This document shows positions 1 through 10,265 of a stretch of DNA of 45,265 bases, piece after piece; position 1 is the first letter of the stretch, and every line of letters begins with the position of its first letter. This DNA is from Symbiodinium natans. Lineage: Eukaryota > Sar > Dinophyceae > Suessiales > Symbiodiniaceae. A program made the position numbers and the translations under genes. The notes below the pieces were generated by a model. The model was given only the letters and a program-made list of their open reading frames with translations. It made no database searches and was not told the DNA's origin. The stretch spans positions 96,501 through 141,765 of the forward strand of contig CAJNDS010000902.1 in NCBI GenBank assembly GCA_905221605.1, read 5' to 3'.

Positions 1-2
1 TG

Positions 3-112
3 AGGGCTTTGGCATATTTTCGAGGAACCAAGATGATTAGAGATAGGAGTTTCTTTGGTATCTTGCTGGCTTGCACATCTCATTGCTGCACGATCTGCTT
101 GGGGAACCTGTG
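3..112 (+). CDS. Exon-like island, partial gene at window edge
   Basis: One + frame is open for about 36 codons and ends at a GTGAGT donor-like site near 112. It is rich in Cys and hydrophobic residues (FFGILLACTSHCCTICLGN). I do not recognise the product. It is one of several + islands (250-345, 633-711, 912-956) that could be exons of one gene entering from the left. The reading rests only on the open frame and the donor, so it is weak. Confidence 0.25.
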
Positions 113-179
113 AGTTTGGGGTTTAGAGCATTTCATATGTTGTACTAAATATTATCAAGTATAGGCATGATACAGGATG

Positions 180-500
180 TATGAGATATACATTACATAC
201 ATGCAATATACCCTAAACCCTGAACCCTAAACCCTAAACCCTAAACCCTAAACCCTAAACAATCCTCCGAGGCCCGAGCAGCAGCGTGCGCTGACCCAGT
301 CGCGCCGACGCATGCTCGGGGCTTTCTGGCGCAGGGTCGGGGGCATGTTTTGGGGTTCAGGGTCTTGGGGTTCAGGGTTTCGGGGTTCAGGGTTTTGGGG
401 TTCAGGGTTTTGGGGTTTAAGGTTTAGGGTTTAGGGTTCAGGGTTTTGGGGTTCAGGGTTTAGGGTTCAGAGTTTAGGGGTTAGGGTTTACCCCCTAACG
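180..500. repeat. Interstitial telomere-like repeats, both orientations
   Basis: CCCTAAA units run from about 208 to 260, and degenerate TTTAGGG/TTCAGGG units from about 345 to 490. The arrays point in opposite directions and surround the exon-like island at 250-345, so this is not a chromosome end. Confidence 0.9.
252..322 (+). CDS. Exon-like island, Arg/Gln-rich
   Basis: After an AG|G acceptor-like site (CCGAG|G) a + frame reads PEQQRALTQSRRRMLGAFWR, followed by a possible GT donor near 322. The composition is protein-like and differs sharply from the flanking heptamer repeats. Product unknown. The minus strand is also open here, so the strand is not secure. Confidence 0.25.
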
Positions 501-632
501 TCATGTACCCGCTCACTCACCCACCCACGCCTCCACGAAACGAGAGGGGGGGGGGACTGCTTTGAGAATATGACTCTACTGCAACCGCAGCGGAAAGTTG
601 AAAACAGAGGCTAGCCGTGTCGCCACCCCCCC

Positions 633-815
633 AGGCAGGGTTCAACATAATCGGGAAGCAACGTCCCAAATCAGACGGCCAGCATCTGAAGGATAGTAAA
701 CTAGGTTTCCCGGTAACCTATGAACAAAGATACCCGTTTTCTGGTGTGTATAGCAGGTCTTTTTTCAGAGAACCTACCCCCTTTAAAAAAAACTGGCAAC
801 AGGGCGCACGGCCCT
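633..815 (+). CDS. Exon-like island, hypothetical
   Basis: A pyrimidine run (CCACCCCCCCAG) precedes a + frame beginning AGFNIIGKQRPKSDG. The frame stays open to a stop at about 815, with a possible GTAACC donor near 711. It may belong with the + islands at 3-345 and 912-956. Unrecognised, low confidence. Confidence 0.25.
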
Positions 816-911
816 GAACCCTGAACCCTGAACCCTCAACCCTCAACCCTAAACCCCAAACCCTCATTTGACTTATTCAGACCCCACCTTCCGTCTCGCC
901 CTGCCAGGCGC

Positions 912-956
912 GGTGGGGCGCAAAGGCGGGGTCGCTCATCGCCAAGCTCACGGTGC
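912..956 (+). CDS. Small exon-like island
   Basis: Between CTGCCAG and a GTGCCA donor-like site the + strand reads ARWGAKAGSLIAKLT. It is very short and included only because it lies in line with the other + islands. No homologue recognised. Confidence 0.15.
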
Positions 957-1306
957 CAGTACCCTCTAAGAGATAGGCGCTGAGCTTACATGGGCGCGCT
1001 TTTTGGTACCCTAAGCTAGAAGGGCTTAGGGGTTAAGGGGGGTAGGGGTGAGGGTTTTTAGGGTAACACAAGAGAGCGTTCGTGATTTCGACCCCGGTGT
1101 CCTTAGCTAAACCTCCATTCTCTCCACAACCAGAGTAAAAACCTACCACGGTATTCGAGTGAGTCTTAGGGAAGCAGCTCTTCTGCATTCCCCTTCAAAG
1201 AAGACGGCAGCGGCTAGAAGCTTCGTCCACAAAGGCATGCAAATGAAGTCCCTCCCCTCTCCCTTGACGCACGAAAGCACCCTTTTTGACGCAGCCGTCT
1301 GAGTGT

Positions 1307-4300
1307 CTAGGCAGTGAGGAGCGGCGAGCGTGCAGTGTGGACGCCATGCCGGAAAGCAGGGGTCATCGCGACGAAGAAGAGGAGCACAGCTAGTGCCACC
1401 TCCAAGATGCCCGTGGAAGAATACGCTGTCCGGGGCCCCACGAGCTCGGAGAGGAAGCCGCCAAGCGTCGGGCCCAGAAAGGCACCTGGCTTCGACTGTG
1501 GAACGAAGACCAGGTCCACTACAGGAGCCCAGAAAGCTACCCATACCATCATTACATAACTCAACCGTGCTCCAAAAAGATCCTCCCGCACCCAAGAGAC
1601 ACCTCGAAACCTTGTAGCAGATCCTTTACAAAGCCGTCCCTCATATCCTAAGCCCGATGAGGCCCCTAAGCCCTGAACCCTCTAAGCCCCTGAGCCCTAA
1701 GACCTAAGACCCTAAAACCCTACTAAACCCAAACCCTAAGCCCTGAACCCCGAAGGCTCCACCCTAAACCACCCCGCCAAGCACCCTAAACCCTAAACTC
1801 TACACCCTAAACCCGATCCCTCGACCCTAGGTGCCTGTGGCCATCGCGATGGTGAACCTTGGGGGTCGGTTTTGGGTTTAAAGTTTAGGGTTTGTGTAGC
1901 CAAGTTGTAGAAGATTAGGGGTTTGGGAGGGGGGGGGGGGGGGGTTGTGGGGATTCAGATTTGGGGCTAGTCTTGGGTATCCTAAGCCCTGAGCCCTAAA
2001 CCCTAAACCCTAAATCGATTTTTAGGGCTCCATATTATGGGGTCCCCGGTGCATGGTCATTCCAGGCGTGCAGGCTGATGTCTACTGGCGTTACCCCCAA
2101 CCACGGCTTGGGTTTGTAAGAGCTTTGTGTTTCGGTTTTAAGGTAATCCTAGGGTTCGAGTGCTAGAACCAACCCTAACCCTAAACCCTAAACCCGAAAC
2201 CCTAAGCCCTAAACCATCTTCATCCCGGATGCAAGGAGGATGCCGCGAGCTCTCGTTCTTGGGGCACCTTCAGGGTGGACCGCGCGCTGCAAAATGGGTT
2301 CGGGGTTGAGGGTTTGAGGGTTTAAGGGTTGGAGGTCTTAGGGTGGGTTTAAGGGTTTAAGGGTTTAAGGATTTAAGGGTCGTTGGAGGTTTTAGGGTTT
2401 TCGGGTTGAGGGGTTTAACCACACTGCCTGTTGTAGCCGAGACTGCACACACACACACACACACACAGACATGGTTTGGGGCTTCGGGTTTAGGGTTTCC
2501 GGGTCAACGGACCTGCAAGTCACAAGTTACAAGTCACACGTAGTCCCTTCGACGAGCTGCCCTTCACACCCCAAATCCTAATTTAACTCCTACATGCTGA
2601 GCTCGCGCTCTTATCACGGGCCGTTTTCCCCGGGTTGCGGTGATAGGTCTTTGGTGGACCGATTCAGGGTGCAGGGCTTACGGTCCCTACGTACCAGGAT
2701 GGCCTATCATTATCCCCGATGACCCCTTTAAAACGGCCCTTTTAGGGTGGTGATGGGCATGATAAGGCCTCATGGCCAATCCTGGTAAGCCCCAAACCGT
2801 AATTTTGGCGATCCTTGTTGCCTCGTGGCATGCGCACGAGATCAGCTGCTTGTAAACTGGGATGAGGCCTGCTCGGGGGCGCCATCACATTTTGTTCCTT
2901 TCTTTCCTTTCTTATTCTTTCTTAGTCACCCTTTAAGGGAACAGCATAGGCACCCCGGTTCCCTAATTTCTCACGAAGAACCAGCAAGATAAGAACCTCT
3001 TACCTGCACCCTGCAAGTAAGCCCATGGAGCCCCAAAGGCGTAAACTGGCCTGGTTTGGGGTGGCTTCGGGTTTCGGGCACTCCCGGCTCCCCCCATCCG
3101 AAACCCTAATGCCAAGCCGTTCACCCTAACCCTAAGCTCCCCCCACCTCCCCCCGGGCATCGAAGATACCTACTTCCCGAATCCCCTATTAAGAGCTGGT
3201 CAGGTTTTTTCCGAGGTCTTTCTCAAGTCAAGTCACCGAAGGCCACACCAACACCCAGAACGACAGTCGCGGACCTTCCAGCAGTCGATCCCACTTCGCA
3301 TGTGCAACTTGCTTAGTTCCTCGTAGGGAACTAGGGGATGAGGCACCTTTGAGGGATTCTACAGAGTACCAAAGGGATTGCAACACAAAGTCCCGACTTC
3401 CCCACTGCGAACCAGTAAGGCAAGTGTGCAAGTGGGGTCTAGGGTTCGGGCTTCGGGCTTAGGGTTAGGGGCTTCCGCTCGGTTTGCGTTGTTGATCCTC
3501 TTAAAAGCATCGCCTGAGCAGCTCCAGGTAGCGTGGAGCCAGAAACTGTGGTCACCCTCTAGAACTCCCGAACCCGAAATCCGAGAATCCTTGAGCCCTT
3601 GCACCCTAACAGCCCTAAACCCTAAACCCCAAACCCTAAACCCCAAACCCTAAACCCTAAACCCCTGCTGCCGGACTGCCAGGCCAGGGCTGGTGTCAAC
3701 ATCAGCTCCTTCAGTGGCTTCGGGTTGCTTGTAAGGCACAGGGTTTAGGGTTTAGGATTTCGGGTTTAGGGTTTAGGGTTTAAGGTTCAGGGTTCAGGGT
3801 TCAGGGGCTGAATTCTGAATGGCTTCGGCATCGGCAGTTCAGGATGCATGAACTACACAAAGGAAAACATCGATCCTGTCGAATTCGGCCCCAAGAGCAG
3901 GCGGTCGGTGCAGGGTTTCCTGTCATTACTTCTCAACAACCAGGACATGACAAGTAAGCCTTGTTAGTCCCCTAAACCCTAAACCCTAAGCCTTAAACCC
4001 TAAACCCTAAACCGGGGCGAGCCGAGGCTAGGACCGAGGCACCCCGCACCTTCTCGTCTGTCTTGGCTAGATCTTTAGCTCTGGACCACCGTTTCTGTTT
4101 CAAAAACGGGTTTAGGGTTTAGGGTTTAGGGTTTAGGGTTTAGGGTTTAGGGTTTAGGGTTTAGGGTTTAGGGTTTAGGGTTTAGGGTTTAGGGTTTAGG
4201 GTTTAGGGTTTAGGGTTTAGGGTTTAGGGTTTAGGGTTTAGGTGTGCATTCCTTTCAATGTTGCCACCCCCCCCCCCCCCCCCCCCTGCTCCCCGCCGGA

Positions 4301-5216
4301 TATCCTGACGACACTATCAAGCTTCGCCCCCCCCCCCCCCCCCCACCCACCCCCCAGACCCCTCGAATCGTGTGACTGAAGATTTGACCCCACTAAAAAC
4401 TGCTGACACTCAAAATAATTGCGATACCGATCGGGGGGTTGCGACCATAAGCCTACTTGACTAAAAACTCTAGCCGAGCTCTGCTAGCTTTCGTGATAAG
4501 AAGGACGCTTAGAGTCCAACGGTTGAGCGATTCCTGGTTCTGGTAAGTGCCGCCCCTGCGACCCTGAACCCTAAACCCTCCTAAACTACGCCAAAGGAGG
4601 AGGTACCACAGATTAGAATGAGTGTGGGATATTTTGGGTAAGCCCTCAACCCTAAACCCTCAATCTCAAACCCTAGTTAACCCCTCAATCCCGAAACCCT
4701 AAACCCTAAACCCTAAACCCTAAACCCTAAACCCTAAACCCCAAGACCTTGAAGCTCCTAAACAATCACCCCCCCCCCCCCCCCCACACAAGATCCTGGC
4801 CCCCGATGCGCAGGGGCAGCGGCGCGAGCATGAGGTAGGAGATGCCGCTGAGCAGCGCCTGGGACTAAGGGTTATAAGGAGGGGCCCCTGGAAGGGACCC
4901 TTGATCTTACTCCCCTATATGACCCCTATATATATAACATATATATATGTACAGATGTATATACCTTATATACCTTATATAGTCCCTATATACCTAAGCA
5001 GCCCCTAAATCCCTTGATGGGAAGCTTTTTGCTCGTGAGGCTTGGGGCTTTCAGGGGTGCTTAGGGTTTAGGGTTTAGTTGGTTTCAGGTGTCTCGTGGG
5101 TTTCGGGTTTTGGGCATGTAGGGTTGAGGGCTGTGCCTAAACCCTAAGGCCTGAAACTTGGGTGGGTGACAATGTTGAGGAATTCCGTCCGCGGCCAGGT
5201 GCCAAAGCGAGAGCAC

Positions 5217-5249
<33 letters not shown>

Positions 5250-6210
5250 TAAACGAGCGCGCTGTGCGGCGATGCCGATCTAACCATTGTACATTGGAAA
5301 CAAAAGCCCTCAAACCTCAAGCCCTAAAGTTGACACACTGCGTGGGGAACTAAGCCTCCCCTAAGCCCTAAACCCTAAACCCTAAACCCTAAACCCCAAA
5401 CCCCAAACCCCAAACCCCCCAACCGCTCCGAGGACACTGAGCCCGATGCCCTTTTGTGCAGGGTTCAAGAAACCCTGTAGGCCCCAAGAAACCCTATAAA
5501 TTCCAATAACCCTGTAAACCCTATGCCCCCCAAATCCAAGAAACCCTACAAACCCTAGAACCCATAAAGACATAAACCCCGCAACCCCTAGACTCGAAAC
5601 CCTAAACTCTAAGACCTAAACCCTATGGACCCTAAACCCTGAAAGCTGTCCGCCAGGGGACCCCCCCGGCCATGAATTGCGGCCCCAGGCGTCCCCGGGA
5701 CCAGTCATCCTTAGAGGCATGTGACTCAGGCGGGGAGACTTGCTCGCAGGTTGAGGCTCAGGCTTTTCTCGTGTGTGTTTAGGCTGGCTTTTGGCGTGTT
5801 TAGTAAATTAGGCTTCAGGGCTGAGGCGGTGTTGAGTGTTTTGTTTGGGCGTTGGAATTGTTTCGGCAATTTGGGGTTTCGGGCTTTGTGCTGAGGCGGT
5901 TTTGGGGGTTGTTCTGAGGTTTCGGCGGTTTGGGGTTTGTTAACTCAGGATTTGGGGAAGCCACTGGTCCTCAAAGTATTGAAGCCCTAAACCCTTGTAA
6001 CTCTACAGTCAAGCTTGAATGCACATTCAGCACGGTACATGATGATGTACATATACAGAGAGAGAAAGAGAGAGGATAGAGCAGATATGAGAAAACAAAA
6101 GGGGTTCAACCCCCCAAAACCCGCACTCTGCCAGCCAGCGCTCCAGCGCCCCCACCCCAACGGCGACCAGAGCGTAGGAGGCGCAGGCGGCAGAGAGGAC
6201 GAAGCCCACC
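1307..6210 (-). CDS. MFS transporter, SLC18/SLC18B1-like (multi-exon)
   Basis: At least four exon-like blocks on the minus strand read, in order, like the C-terminal half of a major facilitator superfamily transporter. About 6135-6210 follows AG|G and carries VGFVLSAACASYALVAVGVG, like TM7 of SLC18-type proteins. 4796-4858 follows CCCAG|G and reads SGISYLMLAPLPLR, like TM8. 2822-2868 reads LIPVYKQLISCACHE, like the TM9-10 loop. 1307-1485 reads GAFLGPTLGGFLSELVG, the GxxxGPxxGG motif, then one hydrophobic helix, a short tail and TAG. The family drives H+-coupled export or vesicular loading of amines or polyamines, but the substrate here is unknown. Exons for TM1-6 and between 2822 and 1485 were not resolved. 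A block at 2230-2267 (VPQERELAASS) may be one of them. Introns hold telomere-like arrays. It could be a decayed copy. Confidence 0.55.
1620..2210. repeat. Degenerate telomere-like repeats and G tract
   Basis: Mixed CCCTAAA and TTTAGGG derivatives with short unique insertions. A poly-G run lies at about 1927-1944. It sits in the inferred last intron of the transporter gene. No other coding signal seen. Confidence 0.8.
2446..2468. repeat. (CA)n microsatellite
   Basis: About ten CA units followed by CAGACA, between telomere-like segments. Confidence 0.9.
2692..2787. repeat. Imperfect 96-bp inverted repeat
   Basis: TACCAGGAT at the left end pairs with ATCCTGGTA at the right end. The interior (ggcc..atcattatc.. 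against ..gggcatgataaggcc) also pairs imperfectly, and the centre is AAAACGGCCCTTTT. A nearby GGGCCGTTTT at about 2620 can also pair with the centre. It lies in an intron of the inferred transporter gene. Confidence 0.6.
3484..3545 (+). CDS. Exon-like island on + strand
   Basis: A + frame reads FALLILLKASPEQLQ up to CTCCAG|GTAGCG. It may belong with the + islands at 3681-3733 and 3849-3950, which would form a gene nested in the transporter intron. Phases between these blocks do not close in a simple way, so the grouping is tentative. Confidence 0.2.
3681..3733 (+). CDS. Exon-like island with GTAAGG donor
   Basis: After GACTGCCAG a + frame reads AGVNISSFSGFGLL and ends exactly at GTAAGG, a canonical donor. 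Flanked on both sides by telomere-like DNA. Product not recognised. Confidence 0.3.
3849..3950 (+). CDS. Exon-like island with GTAAGC donor
   Basis: Following GGCAGTTCAG, one + frame contains CMNYTKENIDPVEFGPKSRR and continues hydrophobic (GFLSLLL) to a GTAAGC donor. The composition is convincingly protein-like. The phase with 3681-3733 requires a non-standard donor in the upstream block, or a missing exon. Unknown product. Confidence 0.35.
4108..4242 (+). repeat. Perfect (TTTAGGG)n array
   Basis: About 19 uninterrupted TTTAGGG units, one of the most homogeneous arrays in the window. It ends in GTGTGCATT rather than at a chromosome terminus. Confidence 0.97.
4266..4344. repeat. Paired poly-C tracts
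   Basis: C runs of about 21 (4266-4286) and 18 (4327-4344) are separated by about 40 unique bases. A third C run lies at 4770-4786. Their lengths are probably unstable in assembly. Confidence 0.9.
4690..5100. repeat. CCCTAAA array, TA-rich stretch and degenerate repeats
   Basis: A CCCTAAA array of about 7 units lies at 4693-4742. TATATA-rich sequence with repeated CCTATATA occurs at 4915-4995. TTTAGGG derivatives follow to 5100. The transporter exon at 4796-4858 lies inside this block. Confidence 0.85.
5219..5247. repeat. (GT)n microsatellite
   Basis: About 14 GT units. The preceding + frame (GDNVEEFRPRPG, 5163-5217) could be an exon whose donor is the GT run itself, but the minus strand is equally open, so no gene is called. 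Confidence 0.9.
5350..5990. repeat. Degenerate telomere-like repeats
   Basis: CCCTAAA derivatives to about 5640, then GC-rich unique sequence to 5760, then TTTCGG/GGTTT-rich drifted repeats to 5990. No reliable exon seen apart from open frames created by the repeat itself. Confidence 0.7.
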
Positions 6211-6299
6211 CTTTGCAAAGCGCGGATGCACGTTCAGGGGGTCTTGTTGTTGGGGGACTCAACTCCGAAACCCCTAAAGCCCCTTAACCTCTGTGAGTC

Positions 6300-6740
6300 T
6301 TTTTGAGGGGGTCCAGGGTCAATGCTTGGTTGCTGTTTAGGGTTGGGGTTTTAGGGTTCGGGTGCAGGGTTAAGGAATTACGTTTGAAGGTTTCGGCTTT
6401 AGGCTCATGAAAGATTGCTGTCTCGGAGTCGTCAGTGACCTTTCACAGGTAGTGTAAGTATGCCTGTAAGTGTTCAGGGTTGAGGGTTCCCATGCGCGTT
6501 CTTAGGGGGAGTACACCCCTAAGCCCTGAGCCCTGAAAATCTCAGCCTTAAATCCCACAACCCCAAACCCTGAACCTCAACTCTTCTTAGAAGCCCCTCC
6601 TACCAACATTCAACGCTACCACAGAAGGGTTGCAGGCAAGCTATACTGTCAGAAGCAGTATATACCCAACGGCCTTGAAGCCTTAGACCCTGAGCCCAGA
6701 CCCTACACCCCTAAGCACTCCACACCCCCTAGAAAAATAA
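6300..6740. repeat. Degenerate telomere-like repeats, no gene seen
   Basis: TTTAGGG derivatives to about 6500, then CCCTGAA/CCCTAAA derivatives with short unique inserts. No open frame with splice-like edges was found. Confidence 0.6.
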
Positions 6741-6838
6741 ATAAATTTATATGTATATATATATATATATACATATACATGTATATTTATATATACATAC
6801 ATGTATGTATATATATATATATGGTACCCCCCCCCCCC
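6741..6838. repeat. TA/TATG microsatellite and C run
   Basis: Runs of (TA)n with TACATG/TATATT interruptions end at TATATGGTA and a 10-base C run. This is simple-sequence DNA between degenerate heptamers and the large hairpin. Confidence 0.9.
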
Positions 6839-6952
6839 ACCCTTTTTGGCCTTGTCCCAAGTCACCCAGCTGCACTACAAGCAAACACCGTGTGCAATAT
6901 AGCGTATTTCCTAGGGCGTAGACTAACATACAATTACACACGGGACAGTAGA

Positions 6953-7145
6953 AAAAACAAAAAAACAAAACCAAAAAAACCAAAACCAAAAAAAAAAAAA
7001 AAAACAATTTTCCGGAACTCTCAGGAATCCCTATGAGGCTTCTCCAAGAGTTCCGGAAAATTGTTTTTTTTTGTTTTTTTGTTTTTGTTGGTTTTGGTTT
7101 TTTTGGTTTTTTTGGTTTTGGCATTTTTGGTTTTTGGTGTATTTT
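6953..7145. repeat. Long inverted repeat / hairpin
   Basis: The core arms AACAATTTTCCGGAACTCT (7002-7021) and AGAGTTCCGGAAAATTGTT (7047-7066) are perfectly complementary around a 25-base loop. Outside them an A-rich arm with CC interruptions (6953-7000) faces a T-rich arm with GG interruptions (7067-7145), extending the pairing imperfectly to nearly 200 bp. This resembles a palindromic non-autonomous element, but no target-site duplication was identified. Confidence 0.8.
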
Positions 7146-7189
7146 GGCTTTTTGGTTCGCCTTCACGAGGCAACAACTACGCATTTTTC

Positions 7190-7890
7190 AGTGTGCTTGC
7201 GCTAATTGTGCTTTTCAGAAATAGTATACAAGCGGTCCTTTTGGTGCATCAGAATTATTTGTTTCGTTATTTATGTAAGTAGAACCGCTTCGCTTCTTTT
7301 TCAACTAGTGGTTAGTGCATCTTTTGGCTGTACTCAAGTGTAGCAGACCTTATTCAGCTATTACTTGGTGCTCTGGTAGCTAAATTCGCATGGATAATGC
7401 TTGCCTTGTAAAAGCAATAATTATCCAGAAGAACCATTTGCAATACTTGTCTTGAGAAAAAAGCATTTATTGCTTAGAATTGTTTGCTTAAAAAGTGACT
7501 CCTACTCGTCCAGGGATACCCCAAAACCCTACAATCCAAACTTCACCAGAGATTCTCCTGAAAAGCATGCGCTTTTGGATGTTTTTTGTATTTGTGAATT
7601 TGCTTGTGTATGGCCTTCACTAAGTACTTATCTAAGATTCTTGTGCCTTTTTTAGCCTGCTTGTGCAAGTTGTGCTTGTCAGACATAGTATATAAGTGGT
7701 CTTTATTGAATACTTCAGAAATAGTTGCTTCACCGTTACGCAAGTAGAGCCGCTTCTATTTCAATTATTGTGCATTTTTAAGCCCGCTTATGCAAATTGT
7801 GCTTTTCAAACATAGTATATAAGTGGTCTTTATTGAATACTTCAGAAATCCTTGCTTTATTGTTATGTAAGTAGAACCGCTTCCATTTCC
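7190..7890. repeat. Diverged ~100-bp dispersed/tandem repeat
   Basis: Three related copies at about 7199-7290, 7665-7765 and 7790-7885 share GTGCTTTTCA...ATAGTATA...AGTGGTC... TTCAGAAAT and TAAGTAGAACCGCTTC. The last two are adjacent with a period of about 120 bp. The region is AT-rich compared with its surroundings. Confidence 0.75.
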
Positions 7891-7899
7891 GTTAGTGTC

Positions 7900-8575
7900 T
7901 ATTTCGCATGTTGGTTGAGTATGGCCCTTTAACGACTATTAGTTTGAGTCAAATTGGCTATTTGCTTGTTTTTTTCTCTTGTAGTTTCTTTCGCATGGAA
8001 TGATTATTGCAGAAGTACTAATGTTTCATAAATATGTAAACATAAGGTATTTCAGTGGACTTTTCAGATAGTATTTCAATAATACTTTGCCTAGTACGAA
8101 CACAACTGTATAAATACATTAGTTGCTCAACAAAACATTATTTGCCCTTTTGCCATATTTTGGTTGAATATGGTGCTTATTTCGTATGTTGGTTGAGTAT
8201 GGCCCTTTAAATAGTATTCACTTGAGTCAAAATTGGGCTATGTGCTTAATAATTACTCTAGTAGTTAGACTCGCATAAAATGATTATTTCAAAAACAAAA
8301 ATGTTTCATGAATATGTAAACATAAGGTATTTCAGTGGACTTTTCAGATAGTATTTCAATAATGTACAAACACGATTGTATAAATGCAGTAGTTGCTCAA
8401 CAAGGCACTATTTGCCCTTTAAACGCACACTTTGCCATATTTTGGTTGATAATGGTGTCCATTTCGTATTTTGGTTGAGTATGCTCCTTTAAGGAGTATT
8501 CACTTGAGTCAAATTGGGCTCTTTGCTTAATAATTACTCTAGCAGTTAAATTCTCATAGAATCAAGAAAACGTTT
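7900..8575. repeat. AT-rich ~280-bp tandem repeat
   Basis: TTGGTTGAGTATG recurs at 7911, 8189 and 8471 (periods 278 and 282). ATGTAAACATAAGGTATTTC recurs near 8032 and 8310. That gives two full units and a partial third. No coding potential: stops in all frames. Confidence 0.85.
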
Positions 8576-8581
8576 TACTTT

Positions 8582-10165
8582 GAGATGCTGAACCCTGAAC
8601 CCTAAACCCTCAACGCTAAACGCTAAGGGCGCGCACCTTGACTGGACCCCCCCCCCACAAAGCCCCAAGAGCACTCATGCCCTAATCCCTGGAACCCCAA
8701 TACTCGTTACCCTAAACCCCTAAGACCTGAGCCCTACACCCTAAACCCCTAACCCTAAACTACCGGCCCAAAGGCTCGGGCCAAGGAAGGTTCCGGGGGC
8801 CTTGAAGAGGTTCCTTGGAGGTTAAGGGTTTAGGGTTTAGGGTTTAGGGCGTAAGTTTTCGGGTTTAAGGTTTAGCGTTTAGGAATGTAAGGTTGAGGGT
8901 TTATAGGGTTTAAGGGGTTTAGGAAGTAGGAATAGGGTTTAGGGTGTAGGGTTTTCCGGCCCAGGGTTTAGGAATGCAGGGTTGAGGGTTTAGGAAGTAG
9001 GGCTGTAGCGAAGGACAACGCGTATACCCGTTCTGTCTACAAAAGAGTCGATGAACAGAGACTCTTCGACATCGGTTGGGGAGGAAACAGGGGCTTTTAT
9101 CCAGACCAGGCGTTAACGGGGTCGCAAGGTGTGACGGGTGAACTATAATACGGGAGTACACGGGACGTCCTGCAGGTGAGCTAACAACAATCTGATTGGG
9201 GCTTAGGCGGTTACCTATTCACTCTCTTTTAATCTCTGTGTCTAGGAGTTCATCTGTTGAGTCGTGAAGGTTACAACCTGGATGGGAGAATGAATTCGAA
9301 AAAACTTTAAAAACAATACCAAAAGGAAACGAGTGAAGGGACGCAAGCGTTTACAATCAAAATAAGCGATTTTTCCTCTTCATTCGCGAGTTCTCTTTTC
9401 ACCTGCTATTTCACTGATTTGATTAGAAGCCTCGTATCATAAGAATTGTGTTAGGGGCACGTGACGAACTAATAGTAAAATCAGGTAAGGGCGCCTGTAA
9501 TGAACCTTGCGGTTTTGCATATCGCTTGTTGGTGCACGTCGCCGAAGCCTCGGGGAAACGCACTCTTCGAAGCAAAACACATCAAGCAGAAGGGCAGAAA
9601 CACCTGAAACATCCTATATTTTCAGAGGCCTACAGTGTTAAGACCTGGGCGGCGGCAGCGTTTTCACGCAGACTCCAAGCGACACTTTGTCAGGCCTTAC
9701 ACTTCCTGCAGAGGCCAAGGCATATATGCTTGTGACAACGCGTCTTGTTCCACATCCTTGCGCTGAATTTTGTACAAGGAGGCAAAAGCGCTGTAAATGC
9801 CAACGTGTCTTTGTTCCACATCCTTGCGCATTATGATGTGTAAAAAAACAAAACGTTGCAAATACCAGTGTTTTCGCCGTGGTCGCCAATTGCACGTGTC
9901 TTGATCCACACCCTTGCGCAGTATGTAGTACAAAGGAGCGAAAACACTGAAAATACCAGTGCTTTGGGCATGACCACAATACGAATGACGCTCTTATCCC
10001 CCCCCTCCCCGTGCCCCCACCCAAGAAACATATAACCTTCAGAATGGCTTAAATGCAAGGTGCGTTGTGGGCGCCGTCACCTAAAACCACACGCGTCCTC
10101 ATATTTTTCTATTCGCGCGTACGTGTGGAGAGAAAGGGGAAGAAAGAAAGAGAGAGAGAGAGAGA
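8582..10165. repeat. Segmental duplication, copy 1
   Basis: 8582-9082 is nearly identical to 40325-40826, and 9084-10165 to 42516-43630. Copy 1 therefore lacks the ~1.69 kb at 40827-42515 and a further ~31 bp present at 42599-42630. Few substitutions separate the copies. The first part is degenerate heptamers, the second is unique sequence. Copy 1 ends in (GA)n that runs into the assembly gap. Confidence 0.95.
9733..9960. repeat. Three-copy internal repeat
   Basis: Units beginning ACGCGTCTTG / ACGTGTCTTTG / ACGTGTCTTGATC at about 9738, 9801 and 9893 share TTCCACATCCTTGCGC, followed by an A-rich stretch and AATACCA or AATGCCA. The same trio occurs in copy 2 at about 43196-43420. The 128-codon minus frame across it is a product of the repeat. 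Confidence 0.75.
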
Positions 10166-10265
10166 NNNNNNNNNNNNNNNNNNNNNNNNNNNNNNNNNNN
10201 NNNNNNNNNNNNNNNNNNNNNNNNNNNNNNNNNNNNNNNNNNNNNNNNNNNNNNNNNNNNNNNNN
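10166..10265. other. Assembly gap (100 N)
   Basis: A fixed-size gap placed directly after a GA microsatellite. It cuts the methyltransferase gene that begins at 10876 on the minus strand. The matching sequence in copy 2 is a GA tract of over 600 bp, which explains why assembly failed here. Adjacency across the gap is unproven. Confidence 1.

Noticed and set aside
208-500. Chromosome end (true telomere)
   Set aside because: The heptamers are short, degenerate, in both orientations and followed by tens of kilobases of similar interstitial arrays and genes.
3359-3653. GFRVWGLGF-type ORFs in repeats
   Set aside because: Such peptides come from TTTAGGG-derived sequence and recur wherever the heptamer is drifted.
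6747-7282. Phe/Gly- and Lys/Pro-repeat ORFs near the hairpin
   Set aside because: They arise from the T-rich GG-spaced and A-rich CC-spaced ar­ms of the inverted repeat.
9638-10024. 128-codon minus ORF present in both duplication copies
   Set aside because: It spans a three-copy DNA repeat. Conservation only reflects recent duplication, and the C/H/W-rich sequence has no family resemblance.
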